The position numbers and the translations under genes were made by a program. A stretch of DNA of 64,000 nt from contig CP197396.1 in assembly GCA_052161885.1 (NCBI GenBank), positions 5,208,001-5,272,000 on the forward strand, given 5' to 3'. The stretch's first letter is position 1. Every line of letters starts with the position of its first letter. Below are positions 48,471 through 57,483 of this stretch, one piece after another. This DNA comes from QKTW01 sp052161885 (GTDB lineage Bacteria > Bacteroidota > Bacteroidia > Chitinophagales > Chitinophagaceae). The notes beneath the pieces were generated by a model. It was not told the origin of the DNA. It searched no databases and saw nothing but the letters and a program-made list of their open reading frames with translations.

Positions 48471-50003
48471 ATGAACATAAAAAAAGTATTGTCCACACTG
48501 GGCATTGAAAAAGTAAACGAAGGTGCCGCAACAGGTACACAATGGCTGAAGGCCGGTGGTGAAACCATTGATTCTTTTTCTCCTGCCGACGGAAAAAAGA
48601 TCGGTTCGGTAACAACTGTAACACGCAAAACCTATGATGCGGTTATTGAAAAAGCAGAAGCCGCATTTCCGGAATGGCGCATGTGGCCTGCACCGAAGCG
48701 TGGTGAAGTAGTGCGCCAGATAGGCGAGGCACTACGTGAAAAGAAAGCTGCATTGGGTGCACTCGTATCATACGAAATGGGCAAAAGCCTGCAGGAAGGT
48801 CTGGGTGAAGTGCAGGAAATGATAGACATCGCGGACTTTGCAGTAGGACTTTCGCGCCAGTTGTACGGGCTCACCATGCACAGCGAGCGTCCGCAGCACC
48901 GCATGTATGAGCAGTGGCATCCGCTGGGTATTGTAGGAATCATCAGCGCATTTAACTTCCCGGTGGCTGTATGGAGCTGGAATAGCTTCCTGGCATGGGT
49001 TTGCGGTAATACATGTGTATGGAAACCATCAGAAAAAACACCATTGACAGCTGTAGCCTGCCAGAAAATAGTAGCAAGTGTATTTAAAGCCAATAACGTA
49101 CCTGAAGGTGTGAATGGCCTCATTATAGGTGCCCGCGAAACAGGCGAGTGGATGAGCAATGATACACGTGTACCGCTGGTATCTGCAACGGGTTCTACAC
49201 GCATGGGCAAAGCCGTAGGTGCTGCCGTGGGTGGCCGCCTGGGCCGTTCTTTGCTGGAACTGGGTGGTAACAATTCCATCATCGTTTCTGAGCATGCCGA
49301 TCTGAACATTGCGATGCGTGCTGCTGTATTTGGTGCAGTAGGTACCGCAGGTCAGCGCTGTACTACCACACGCCGTCTTATCATTCATGAAAAAGTATAC
49401 GATGCATTCAAGAAAAAACTGGTTGCTGCCTATAAACAACTGAGCATCGGCGATCCGCTGAATGAAAATAACCATGTAGGGCCGCTTATTGACACGGATG
49501 CAGTAGCTGCTTACCAGAATGCCATCAGCGAACTGAAGAAAGCTGGTGCCAAGGCTGTGGTAGCTGGTGGTGTGCTGAGTGGCGAAGGTTATGAAAGCGG
49601 CTGCTATGTAAAACCATGTATCTACGAAGTGCAGAACGATTGGGCCATTGTGCAGCATGAAACATTTGCACCGTTGCTGTATATAATGAAATACAGCACG
49701 CTGGATGAAGCGATTGCGTTGCAGAATGGTGTTCCGCAAGGTCTCTCTTCTTCAATTATGACACTGAACATGCGCGAAAGCGAGCAGTTCCTCTCACATA
49801 AAGGCAGTGATTGTGGTATTGCCAACGTAAACATTGGTACCAGTGGTGCTGAGATCGGTGGTGCATTCGGTGGTGAGAAAGAAACAGGCGGCGGTCGTGA
49901 GAGCGGCTCCGACAGCTGGAAAGCATATATGCGCCGCCAGACCAACACGATCAACTGGAGCGAGCAGCTTCCACTGGCACAGGGTATCAAGTTCCATATT
50001 TAA
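48471..50003 (+). CDS. ALDH7-type aldehyde dehydrogenase (alpha-aminoadipic semialdehyde/piperideine-6-carboxylate type)
   Basis: A 510-residue aldehyde dehydrogenase related to the ALDH7 (antiquitin-like) group, which oxidises alpha-aminoadipic semialdehyde/P6C in lysine breakdown. Evidence: FNFPVAVWSWNSF with Asn162, VWKPSEKTPL, LELGGNN with Glu263, GTAGQRCTTTRRL with nucleophile Cys297, and the diagnostic end GGGRESGSDSWKAYMRRQT plus LPLAQGIKF. Cytosolic. It starts 26 bp after the GNAT stop codon. It is followed by a strong hairpin terminator at 50047. Substrate is inferred from family. Confidence 0.92.
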   Translation: MNIKKVLSTLGIEKVNEGAATGTQWLKAGGETIDSFSPADGKKIGSVTTVTRKTYDAVIEKAEAAFPEWRMWPAPKRGEVVRQIGEALREKKAALGALVSYEMGKSLQEGLGEVQEMIDIADFAVGLSRQLYGLTMHSERPQHRMYEQWHPLGIVGIISAFNFPVAVWSWNSFLAWVCGNTCVWKPSEKTPLTAVACQKIVASVFKANNVPEGVNGLIIGARETGEWMSNDTRVPLVSATGSTRMGKAVGAAVGGRLGRSLLELGGNNSIIVSEHADLNIAMRAAVFGAVGTAGQRCTTTRRLIIHEKVYDAFKKKLVAAYKQLSIGDPLNENNHVGPLIDTDAVAAYQNAISELKKAGAKAVVAGGVLSGEGYESGCYVKPCIYEVQNDWAIVQHETFAPLLYIMKYSTLDEAIALQNGVPQGLSSSIMTLNMRESEQFLSHKGSDCGIANVNIGTSGAEIGGAFGGEKETGGGRESGSDSWKAYMRRQTNTINWSEQLPLAQGIKFHI

Positions 50004-50046
50004 CGTGCGGGCTTCGACTTCGTTTAGTCTGACAGATATTTATTTC

Positions 50047-50072
50047 AAAGGCGCCGCGACTGCGGCGCCTTT
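50047..50072 (+). terminator. Terminator of ALDH7-type gene
   Basis: Perfect 11-bp arms AAAGGCGCCGC (50047-50057) and complement (50062-50072), 4-nt loop, T-rich tail; 43 bp after the stop codon. Confidence 0.85.
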
Positions 50073-50119
50073 ATTATTTCGGCAAAGAATGAATTAATGT
50101 CAATGTTGTATTTTTAAAC

Positions 50120-50614
50120 ATGGGACATTGTATCACAGCAATCATTTTAAAAGGTGACTTTGATAAGAATAAAGCAGAAGGATTTGATCTGTTTGCCACT
50201 GATCTGGGATTTGATTTAAACCTGTTCCATATAAATCATTATTACTCGGCCTGCTGGCAGCATAAATTGCAATTGAATGATTTGCTGGAAATTGTAGATG
50301 TTGACTGTGGCCTGTTTCCCACGGAAATTGCCATTGCTGAAATAATGAAGATCATTTCCGGAACGGATAACCCGGAATTTGCGGTGATTTTAACGGATTA
50401 CTTTGGCGGTGCGGGCTATCAATGCGCCAATGTATTCAAGGCTCACAGGAATGCAGATAAAAATGCCAATACGATAAATAAGGTATTAAGATATCTGGGT
50501 GTGGAGGCCGCAAAAGGGATGGATGAGTTTGATACCGTTGGTTTATATGCGATCAGGCATTCCCCGGATTTTTTGGAAAAATATACAGATCTGGCGAATG
50601 AATACGGTGTGTAA
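50120..50614 (+). CDS. Hypothetical cytosolic protein
   Basis: A 164-residue protein with no signal peptide or membrane segment. Landmarks are MGHCITAIILKGDFDKNKAEGFDLF, LQLNDLLEIVDVDCGLFPTEIAIAEIM and a middle FAVILTDYFGGAGYQCANVF; the C-terminal part has YLGVEAAKGMDEFDTVGL. I do not recognise the family. ATG at 50120 is the only good start. Flanked by the ALDH7-type gene and an esterase gene on the same strand with gaps of 117 and 72 bp. Confidence 0.6.
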   Translation: MGHCITAIILKGDFDKNKAEGFDLFATDLGFDLNLFHINHYYSACWQHKLQLNDLLEIVDVDCGLFPTEIAIAEIMKIISGTDNPEFAVILTDYFGGAGYQCANVFKAHRNADKNANTINKVLRYLGVEAAKGMDEFDTVGLYAIRHSPDFLEKYTDLANEYGV

Positions 50615-50686
50615 ATCACACAGAACGGGGTAGAAACAGCAAATGTCTACCTGTTACTTTAGCGACCTTCTATAATCTGTATTTCA

Positions 50687-51502
50687 ATGAAACAATTATT
50701 ACTTATTGCTGCCATTCTTATCTGTTTCTCTGGTCGCAGCAGTGCACAGGAATCTTCCTCAAAACCATTTGTGCTGGGAGAGACACGGGAGATCTATTCA
50801 CAACAGCTGGCAGAAAAACGTATTCTCAATATTTACCTGCCCGAAGGCTACAGTAAGGATTCCACTTATCCTGTTCTCTACCTGCTGGATGGCTCTGCCA
50901 ACGAAGATTTTGTGCACATCGTGGGGCTGATGCAGTTCTTCAATATGATACAGATGGTGCCGCCGACAATAGTAGTGGGCATTGGCAATATAGACCGCAA
51001 AAGGGATTTTACATTTCCTACAACCATAGCAAAAGACAAGGCAGACTATCCGACAACCGGCAGCTCCGGAAAATTTATCTCCTTTGTAGAAAAGGACCTG
51101 CAGCCTTATATTGAAAGCCAGTTTAAGACCAACGGTGTTAGAACAGTTATCGGCCAGTCCCTGGGCGGGCTGGTAGCTACCGAGATACTCCTGAAAAAGC
51201 CGGAACTGTTTACCAATTATATCATTGTAAGTCCCAGCCTTTGGTGGGATCATGAATCGTTACTGAAAAGTGCACCACAGCTGCTGAACCGGAATAAAGC
51301 AGGTAAAAAACAAGTGTATCTGGCAGTAGGAGCAGAAGGCAAAGTGATGGAAAATGACGCAAAACAGCTGGCGGCCATACTGCAGCAACCAGCGAATAAA
51401 AATATAAAACTTCACTTCGATCCGTTAAAAGGAGAAAACCATCTTACCATCCTGCATTACAGTGTATACCGCGCATTCAGGGTGCCCGGATTTATGAAAT
51501 AG
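50687..51502 (+). CDS. Secreted putative esterase (alpha/beta hydrolase)
   Basis: A 271-residue esterase of the same family as the gene at 2059. Signal peptide to about residue 20 (GRSSAQ) without a lipobox Cys, so secreted or periplasmic. YPVLYLLDG (oxyanion side), IVVGIGN near 95-101, nucleophile elbow GQSLGG with Ser158, and a catalytic-type His in GENHLTILH near 252. The GHSLGG of its paralogue is GQSLGG here. Substrate unknown; enterobactin-type or acetyl-ester cleavage is possible. Monocistronic. Confidence 0.87.
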   Translation: MKQLLLIAAILICFSGRSSAQESSSKPFVLGETREIYSQQLAEKRILNIYLPEGYSKDSTYPVLYLLDGSANEDFVHIVGLMQFFNMIQMVPPTIVVGIGNIDRKRDFTFPTTIAKDKADYPTTGSSGKFISFVEKDLQPYIESQFKTNGVRTVIGQSLGGLVATEILLKKPELFTNYIIVSPSLWWDHESLLKSAPQLLNRNKAGKKQVYLAVGAEGKVMENDAKQLAAILQQPANKNIKLHFDPLKGENHLTILHYSVYRAFRVPGFMK

Positions 51503-51590
51503 ACCGGAAGAAAAAATATTTTTTATTGTTTTTGTCCGGATATCGGAAAGCCGTTCGTCATAATAGTGTACCAACAAAAAAAGTACCTTT

Positions 51591-52076
51591 ATGACGAATT
51601 CAATTGCTTCTTCAGCGCTTATTTTTAAAATGAATGATCGTCTGTTCCTCAATGCACTTGAAGGTGTTACAGAAGAGCAGGCGGCGGAAAGACTCAGCGG
51701 ACATAATAATCCTATTGTATGGATTGCTGCGCATACTGTATGGGCCAGGTATAATGCCCTGGCATTTCTTGGCAAACCGGCAGACAATCCTTTCCGCGGA
51801 ATGTTTGAAAGCTTTAAACCGTATAGCATTACCGAAAAATACCCATCGCTGGAAACAGTGAGAGCAGAATGGCAGAAAGTAAGCAGTCTGCTTAAAAATG
51901 CCCTCGACGATGCATCTGAAGACCAGTTGGTTGCAGATTCTCCCCTAAAAAGTCCCATCGGCGATTTCTCAAATGGCGGCACCATCGTATTCTTTGCGCA
52001 ACATGAAAGTTATGACATTGGTCAGCTCGGATACCTTAAGAAATACTATACCGGCGAAGCAATGAAATACAACTAG
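51591..52076 (+). CDS. DinB-like protein
   Basis: A 161-residue four-helix bundle protein of the DinB/DUF664-like metal-binding superfamily. N-terminal helix SSALIFKMNDRLFLNALEGV, then VWIAAHTVWARYNAL with His48, and the late motif FAQHESYDIGQLGYL with His138. The usual second His in HExxHxGQ is Asp142 here, so one ligand of the normal three-His site is altered, and metal binding may be weaker. DinB-fold proteins often act as thiol transferases or stress proteins. It is followed 61 bp later by a VOC gene, in a run of small stress-type genes. Confidence 0.82.
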   Translation: MTNSIASSALIFKMNDRLFLNALEGVTEEQAAERLSGHNNPIVWIAAHTVWARYNALAFLGKPADNPFRGMFESFKPYSITEKYPSLETVRAEWQKVSSLLKNALDDASEDQLVADSPLKSPIGDFSNGGTIVFFAQHESYDIGQLGYLKKYYTGEAMKYN

Positions 52077-52137
52077 ACTTTTGCATCGTTAAAGCCTCAT
52101 TTTTCATCATCTACATTCATTTTAAAAAACAAAAACA

Positions 52138-52533
52138 ATGGAAAAATTATCTGCAAACACAAACGCACTCAACTGGTTTGAAATACCGGTAACAGACACT
52201 ACAAGAGCAAAAAAATTCTATGAAACCATCCTGGATGTAGAAATGCAGACACAGGATATGATGGGCATGGAAATGACCTTCTTCCCGTACGATATGGGTG
52301 CTTCCGGAAAAATATCAGGTGCGCTGGTAAAAGGCCCGATGCATCAGCCGGCAATGGGTGGTGCAATCGTTTACCTGAATGCCAATCCTTCTATACAGAC
52401 TGTAGTAGATAAAGTGGAAGCAGCAGGCGGTAAAGTACTGATGCCGAAAACACTGATCACTGACGAGATTGGTTATATGGCTTTTTTTGCAGATACAGAA
52501 GGTAACCGCATGGCTTTGCACGCAAAAGGTTAA
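52138..52533 (+). CDS. VOC family (glyoxalase/bleomycin resistance-like) protein
   Basis: A 131-residue vicinal-oxygen-chelate protein: NWFEIPVTDTTRAKKFYETIL at the N-terminus and YMAFFADTEGNRMALHAKG at the C-terminus, the typical two beta-alpha-beta-beta-beta modules (residues 1-60 and 65-131). Such proteins bind a divalent metal and act as glyoxalases, dioxygenases or resistance proteins; the role here is unknown. It ends 28 bp before the YciI-like gene; the two probably form an operon. Confidence 0.88.
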   Translation: MEKLSANTNALNWFEIPVTDTTRAKKFYETILDVEMQTQDMMGMEMTFFPYDMGASGKISGALVKGPMHQPAMGGAIVYLNANPSIQTVVDKVEAAGGKVLMPKTLITDEIGYMAFFADTEGNRMALHAKG

Positions 52534-52561
52534 TTTCAGCTTATATATCAATTGCGATCTT

Positions 52562-52915
52562 ATGGCAGAATATCTTTTATTGTTTCGCGGCGGCGATGCT
52601 GCCCGGGCAGAGACACAACAATCTCCCGAAAAATGGGAAGCCCATATGCAGAAGTGGATGCAATGGATGGGCTCTCTGAGCGAACAGGGAAAATTTGTAG
52701 GTGCCCAACCATTAAAATCTGCAGGCAAAGTCGTCAGCGGGACTGGCAGAATGGTTACCGACGGCCCTTTTGTAGAAGGCAAGGAAATGGTAGGCGGCTA
52801 CCTCATCTGTAAAGCAGATAGCTTTGAAGAGGCAGTGGAAATATCCAAAGGTTGCCCGGTACTGGAGCATGACGGAAGGGTAGAAGTGCGTGAGATCGGT
52901 GATATAAGAATGTAA
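52562..52915 (+). CDS. YciI-like protein
   Basis: A 117-residue YciI/YCII-related protein of the dimeric alpha-beta barrel superfamily. MAEYLLLFRGGDAAR begins the fold; the ATG at 52562 is preferred over an in-frame ATG at 52469 because the upstream part lies inside the VOC gene. KWEAHMQKWMQWMGSLSEQGKFVGAQ and VTDGPFVEGKEMVGGYLICKADS follow, with a short C-terminal helix and DGRVEVREI. The family includes DGPF-domain proteins often near ECF sigma genes; biochemical role is uncertain. Confidence 0.88.
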   Translation: MAEYLLLFRGGDAARAETQQSPEKWEAHMQKWMQWMGSLSEQGKFVGAQPLKSAGKVVSGTGRMVTDGPFVEGKEMVGGYLICKADSFEEAVEISKGCPVLEHDGRVEVREIGDIRM

Positions 52916-52976
52916 AGAGCAATAAATTTCAGCAAAAGCCGGAGAACACTTTCTTCGGCTTTTACAATTAACAAAC

Positions 52977-53390
52977 ATGACAGCACAAAAAGGAACAAAA
53001 GAAAACCCCTGGCAGCTTAAAACACCGCCGGGTACATCGGAGTACGAAATGTACCGCGATGTAAATAAGGACGGTTTTGATGTAATCGTCTGTACTGTAG
53101 GCAAAACGGTATTACACTATGATGCTCATTGTATCGATGATCTGCATGCTATGCTGGTAAAACATGGCGATTGGATGGAACTTGGTGGCGCCGATGAGCA
53201 GAAGGCAGCTAAGGAAGGCACTGTTGAAGCATGGGGCCGTTCTGAAAATAATGCCGTTGGTGGCTGGTACGGGCTGAAGAAAGGGCTGCGCGGTCGTTTT
53301 GGCGTATATGTGCCGCCATTGCTGGAAGAACTTGGCCTTGCAGAGCTGGAGCATAATCCAAAGAACAACCGGATGCGTGCGAAGTTGTGA
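52977..53390 (+). CDS. Conserved hypothetical protein
   Basis: A 137-residue cytosolic protein. Features: KENPWQLKTPPGTSEYEMYRD near the N-terminus, VIVCTVGKTVLHYDAHCIDDLHAMLVKHGDWMELGGADEQKAAK in the middle, and WYGLKKGLRGRFGVYVPPLLEELGL at the end. This arrangement looks like a known family of unknown function common in Actinobacteria and Bacteroidota, but I cannot name it. Probably single-domain. It is between the YciI-like and the TfoX-like genes on the same strand, with an independent spacing of 61 bp and 146 bp. Confidence 0.7.
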   Translation: MTAQKGTKENPWQLKTPPGTSEYEMYRDVNKDGFDVIVCTVGKTVLHYDAHCIDDLHAMLVKHGDWMELGGADEQKAAKEGTVEAWGRSENNAVGGWYGLKKGLRGRFGVYVPPLLEELGLAELEHNPKNNRMRAKL

Positions 53391-53536
53391 ATAGACAATA
53401 GTGAATGGTGAAATGTGAGATTTCAGACGTGAAAGCAGACAATGCAATTCCGTTGGGTAGTTGCGCTGCCGTGAGAAATAATTACTGCTTACTGATTACC
53501 GTTCACTCTGTTTAAATTTACTTCAAATACTGTTTT

Positions 53537-53884
53537 ATGCCTTATTACAATGAACAACTCACCAACAGGGTAAGAGAAGCGTTAATGGATGCGCCCGGCC
53601 TGGAAGAAAAGGTAATGTTCAGCGGTATCTGCTTTATGGTAGATGGCAAGATGTGTATGGGCGTATCGCATGATGAGCTGATGTGCCGTGTAGGAGAGGA
53701 GCGTTTTGAAGAAGCCCTGGAAAAGAACGGCTGTCGCGAAATGAGAATGAAAGACCGGGTAATGAAAGGTTATGTATTTGTTGATCCAGGTAGTTTGCGA
53801 ACTAAAAAAGAGCTGGATTACTGGGTAAATCTTTGCCTTGAATTTAATCCGAAGGCAAAGGCTTCAAAGAAGAAGAAAAAGTAG
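53537..53884 (+). CDS. TfoX/Sxy N-terminal domain protein
   Basis: A 115-residue protein with the TfoX N-terminal domain: LTNRVREALMDAPGLEEKVMFSGICFMVDGKMCMGVSHDELMCRVGEE, then MRMKDRVMKGYVFVDPGSLRTKKELDYWV and a basic C-terminal tail KASKKKKK. Single-domain TfoX-like proteins are widespread and have unknown function, unlike the competence regulator Sxy of enteric bacteria. Followed by a perfect 15-bp hairpin shared with the convergent mfd gene. Confidence 0.88.
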   Translation: MPYYNEQLTNRVREALMDAPGLEEKVMFSGICFMVDGKMCMGVSHDELMCRVGEERFEEALEKNGCREMRMKDRVMKGYVFVDPGSLRTKKELDYWVNLCLEFNPKAKASKKKKK

Positions 53885-53913
53885 ATTGAAGATGTGGGAT
53901 ATGAGCAATGTTT

Positions 53914-53947
53914 AACGCTGTCAGGGTTACAAAACCCTGACAGCGTT
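53914..53947. terminator. Perfect 15-bp hairpin terminator between TfoX-like gene and mfd
   Basis: AACGCTGTCAGGGTT (53914-53928) and complement (53933-53947), 4-nt loop, T-rich after. It lies between two convergent stops (53884 and 53953). The CTGTCAGGGTT core also recalls a widespread dispersed repeat of this phylum. Confidence 0.85.
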
Positions 53948-53952
53948 GTTTA

Positions 53953-56900
53953 TTATACCGGTAATGATTTTACAATGCCCGACAGGAACCAGTGTACATC
54001 ATCCATACTTTTAATACGGTCTACCACCAGCATAAAGTTTTTGCCTACCTGTTTCAGGCGTGCATTTTTGGCTTGCTGTTGTATGTACTGCATAATGTGA
54101 TTGAATGTGTTCGATTCGAAATAAGGAGAATCAGGGTTGCTGATAAAGTAAAGGCGCATTTGCTCATTCTTCAAAATCAGTTTCTCAAAGCCCAGTTCCT
54201 TAGCCATTTTGCGGCACAGGATCGTTGTAAACAGGTCTTTCACCTGTTGCGGTATCGGTCCGAACCGGTCTGTCAGTTCTTCACCGAAAATATCCAGTTC
54301 TTCTTCTGAATCTATGTCGTCAAGTTGTGTATACAGGGAAAGGCGCTCGGTGATACTTTCCACATAGCTGTCCGGTATCAGTATTTCAAGATCTGTATCA
54401 ATCGTACAATCGCTTACAAAATCCTTTTTGCGTTCCAGTTCTTCTTTAAACACATCTTTAAAGTCTGATGTTTTCAGCTCACGCATAGCTTCGGCCAGGA
54501 TCTTCTGATACATCTCAAACCCTATATCGGTAATAAAGCCGCTTTGTTCGCCGCCCAGCAGGTTACCCGCACCACGTATGTCAAGGTCGCGCATGGCTAT
54601 CTGGAATCCGCTGCCCAATTCGCTGAACTGCTCCAGTGTCTGCAGACGTTTGCGACTATCGTTGGGCAGGGTAAGCATAGAAGGCGCCATCAGGTAACAG
54701 AACGCTTTTTTATTGCTCCGGCCTACACGTCCGCGCAACTGGTGCAGATCACTGAGACCGAACTGGTGCGCGTTATTGATGATGATCGTATTTGCATTGG
54801 ATATGTCCACACCGCTTTCCACGATGTTGGTACAGCACAATACATCGTATTTATGATTGATGAAGTTAAACAGTGCTTCTTCGAGTTTATGTCCTTCCAA
54901 CTGGCCGTGTGCCATGCCTATTTCGAGGTCGGGACAGAGGTTGCGCAGTAATGCTACCATATCCGGCAGACTTTGTACGCGGTTGTGGATGAAATAAACC
55001 TGTCCGCCACGTTCCGTTTCATAATAGATCGCATCGCGGATGGCAAATTCATTAAAGGCCAGTACTTCGGTATGCACCGGCTGCCGGTTGGGCGGAGGAG
55101 TATTGATGATGCTGAGATCGCGGGCGTTCATCAATGAAAACTGAAGCGTACGTGGTATCGGTGTTGCAGTAAGCGTCAGGGTGTCTACATTGTTCTTCAG
55201 CTCGCGTAATTTTTCTTTGGCAGATACGCCAAACTTCTGCTCTTCGTCAATGATCAGTACGCCGAGATCTTTGAATTTCACTTCTTTTCCCAGTAGTCCG
55301 TGCGTGCCTATTATGATATCGATCTTTCCTTCTTCCAGTTTTTTGAGCGTTTCCTTTTTCTCTTTGGCCGATTTAAAACGGTTGATATAATCCACTGTAC
55401 ACGGAAAATCCTTCAGCCTCTCACTGAATGTCTGGAAGTGCTGATAGGCAAGGATGGTGGTAGGAACGAGTATGGCAGCCTGTTTGGAATCTGCCACGCT
55501 TTTAAATGCTGCACGTACTGCCACTTCTGTTTTGCCAAAGCCTACATCGCCGCACACCAGTCGGTCCATAGGTGCCGGTGCTTCCATGTCGCGTTTTACA
55601 TCTGCAGTTGCTTTGCTCTGGTCAGGGGTGTCCTCGTAGAAGAAAGATGCTTCCAGTTCCGTTTGCAGGTAGCTGTCGGGCGAGTGTGCAAAACCCTGCG
55701 AGGCCTTGCGTTTGGCGTACAGCTTTATGAGGTCGGCGGCAATATCTTTTACATGTTTCTTGGTTTTGTTTTTCAGCTTTTCCCATGCGTCGCTGCCCAG
55801 CTTATTCACTTTGGGTTTGGTGCCTTCCTTGCCGGTGTACTTGCTGATCTTGTGCAGCGAGTTGATGTTTACGTACAGCACGTCATTATCACGGTAGATG
55901 ATGCGCACTGCTTCCTGCAGGTTGCCGTTCACTTCTATCTTTTGCAACCCGCTGTACACGCCCACGCCGTGGTCTATATGCGTTACATAGTCGCCGGGAG
56001 TAAGCTCGCGCAGCGCACGGATGGTAAGTGCTTTTCCTTTTGAGTAAGCCTGTTTTACCTTGTATTTATGATAGCGCTGGAATATCTGGTGATCGGTATA
56101 GCACACCACTTTTTTATCCAGGTCTATAAATCCTTTGCTGATAGATGTAGGTACCGGAACGAAGTTGATCTGTGCACTCAGGTCTTCGAAGATGCTGCGC
56201 AGGCGTTCCAGCTGTTTGGGGTTTTCTGCAAAGATGTATGGTGTAACACGTTTTGCTTCTTTCTGCTGCAGATCAGAGATAAGCATACCGAACTGGCGGT
56301 TGAATGCCGGCTGCTCTTCTGTGGCAAACTGAAGCGTTACAACATTGTCTGCATCTGCAATCCGTTCCAGCGAATGGTTATAAAATTCTACCAGGTGCCG
56401 TTTCTTCAGTTGCTGCTGCCAATGCTCATAATCTTCGAAATCATTACGGGTAAGCTCTTTCAGCCAATGCTCTTCATGATCTACGGCTACCTGCCCGATT
56501 TCTATTTTTGCAGGAAGATCGTTTTCCATCTTGCCGATGCGACCCAGTGTGTATGAAAAATCCTTGGCCCAGATTACGGTGTTCTCCGGCAGAAAATCGA
56601 GGAGTGATATCTTTTCGTCGGTCTCAAATTTGGTTTCTATGTTCGGGAGAATGGATACCTGCAGCAGTTTACGTTCGGAAAGCTGTGTCTCCGGGTTAAA
56701 GATGCGGATGCTGTCCACGTCATCACCAAACAGTTCTATACGGTACGGATGTTCATTGCCGAAAGAATAAATATCAAGAATACCACCGCGCATGGCAAAC
56801 TGACCTGGTTCGTATACAAAATCTTCACGTTTGAAGCCCAGCGCTACAAACTGTGCCATCAGCGGGTCTGCTTTAAGCGTTTCGCCCACTTTAATGCTGA

Positions 56901-57336
56901 TCATATTGCCGGACAGGGCAGTTGGGTTTACCACTTTCTCAAACAATGCTTCCGGGTAGGTGACGAGCACTTTTTTATGAATATTCTTCCCGCTGAATTT
57001 TGTGAGTGCTTCTGTGCGCAGCATCACATGGCTGCTGTTCAGCTCATTAAAGCTGCCGGTTTTCTTGAACGAATCCGGGAAGAAGCAGATATCAAGCGCA
57101 TCTGTGAGATGTTCCAGGTCGTTATGAAAGTACGCGGCTTCTTCTTTATCTGTGAGGATGAACACATGGTTCAGATCGCTGAGCTGCCAGATGGCAGTTG
57201 CTACAAAATTTACAGAAGATCCACGAAGGTTGTCGAGATAGACGCGTTGCAACACGTCGGGCAAAGAGAGGGCGGCCGCCATCTGTTTCAGGCGGATATC
57301 ATTCTGATATAGTCCCAGCAGTACTTGCAGGTTCAT
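53953..57336 (-). CDS. mfd: Transcription-repair coupling factor Mfd
   Basis: A 1127-residue DNA translocase that removes stalled RNA polymerase and recruits UvrA. N-terminal UvrB-like module (1-350), RNA polymerase interaction domain with LTPGDYVTHIDHGVGVYSGL (near 465), then RecG-type helicase: Walker A GDVGFGKTE near 600, DEEQ, TATPIPRTL, ESGVDISNANTIIINNA and QLRGRVGRS, and the C-terminal TRCF domain. The ATG at 57336 is used: an in-frame TTG at 57345 lies inside the -7 promoter element TACCTTTG (57350-57343), so it cannot be the start. Confidence 0.96.
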   Translation of the reverse strand: MNLQVLLGLYQNDIRLKQMAAALSLPDVLQRVYLDNLRGSSVNFVATAIWQLSDLNHVFILTDKEEAAYFHNDLEHLTDALDICFFPDSFKKTGSFNELNSSHVMLRTEALTKFSGKNIHKKVLVTYPEALFEKVVNPTALSGNMISIKVGETLKADPLMAQFVALGFKREDFVYEPGQFAMRGGILDIYSFGNEHPYRIELFGDDVDSIRIFNPETQLSERKLLQVSILPNIETKFETDEKISLLDFLPENTVIWAKDFSYTLGRIGKMENDLPAKIEIGQVAVDHEEHWLKELTRNDFEDYEHWQQQLKKRHLVEFYNHSLERIADADNVVTLQFATEEQPAFNRQFGMLISDLQQKEAKRVTPYIFAENPKQLERLRSIFEDLSAQINFVPVPTSISKGFIDLDKKVVCYTDHQIFQRYHKYKVKQAYSKGKALTIRALRELTPGDYVTHIDHGVGVYSGLQKIEVNGNLQEAVRIIYRDNDVLYVNINSLHKISKYTGKEGTKPKVNKLGSDAWEKLKNKTKKHVKDIAADLIKLYAKRKASQGFAHSPDSYLQTELEASFFYEDTPDQSKATADVKRDMEAPAPMDRLVCGDVGFGKTEVAVRAAFKSVADSKQAAILVPTTILAYQHFQTFSERLKDFPCTVDYINRFKSAKEKKETLKKLEEGKIDIIIGTHGLLGKEVKFKDLGVLIIDEEQKFGVSAKEKLRELKNNVDTLTLTATPIPRTLQFSLMNARDLSIINTPPPNRQPVHTEVLAFNEFAIRDAIYYETERGGQVYFIHNRVQSLPDMVALLRNLCPDLEIGMAHGQLEGHKLEEALFNFINHKYDVLCCTNIVESGVDISNANTIIINNAHQFGLSDLHQLRGRVGRSNKKAFCYLMAPSMLTLPNDSRKRLQTLEQFSELGSGFQIAMRDLDIRGAGNLLGGEQSGFITDIGFEMYQKILAEAMRELKTSDFKDVFKEELERKKDFVSDCTIDTDLEILIPDSYVESITERLSLYTQLDDIDSEEELDIFGEELTDRFGPIPQQVKDLFTTILCRKMAKELGFEKLILKNEQMRLYFISNPDSPYFESNTFNHIMQYIQQQAKNARLKQVGKNFMLVVDRIKSMDDVHWFLSGIVKSLPV

Positions 57337-57342
57337 TGGGCG

Positions 57343-57350
57343 CAAAGGTA
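57343..57350 (-). promoter_or_regulatory. -7 promoter element of mfd, close to start codon
   Basis: Minus-strand TACCTTTG, exact TAnnTTTG, with its last base 7 nt before the mfd ATG at 57336; the predicted transcript would be leaderless or nearly so. Confidence 0.5.
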
Positions 57351-57483
57351 CGGGAAAAGAAAGGAATGGTAAGGGCTTTCAACAGTATAAATAAGTTTGC
57401 GGAGCCAATCAATAAATATTGTTTTTATACGTTATGTTGTTGCGGTGTATATAAATTACCCGGGCAATAAAGAGGTAATGGTT

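Noticed and set aside
55300..56043. Plus-strand open frame opposite mfd
   Set aside because: Cys/Phe-rich translation is the complement of conserved Mfd sequence.
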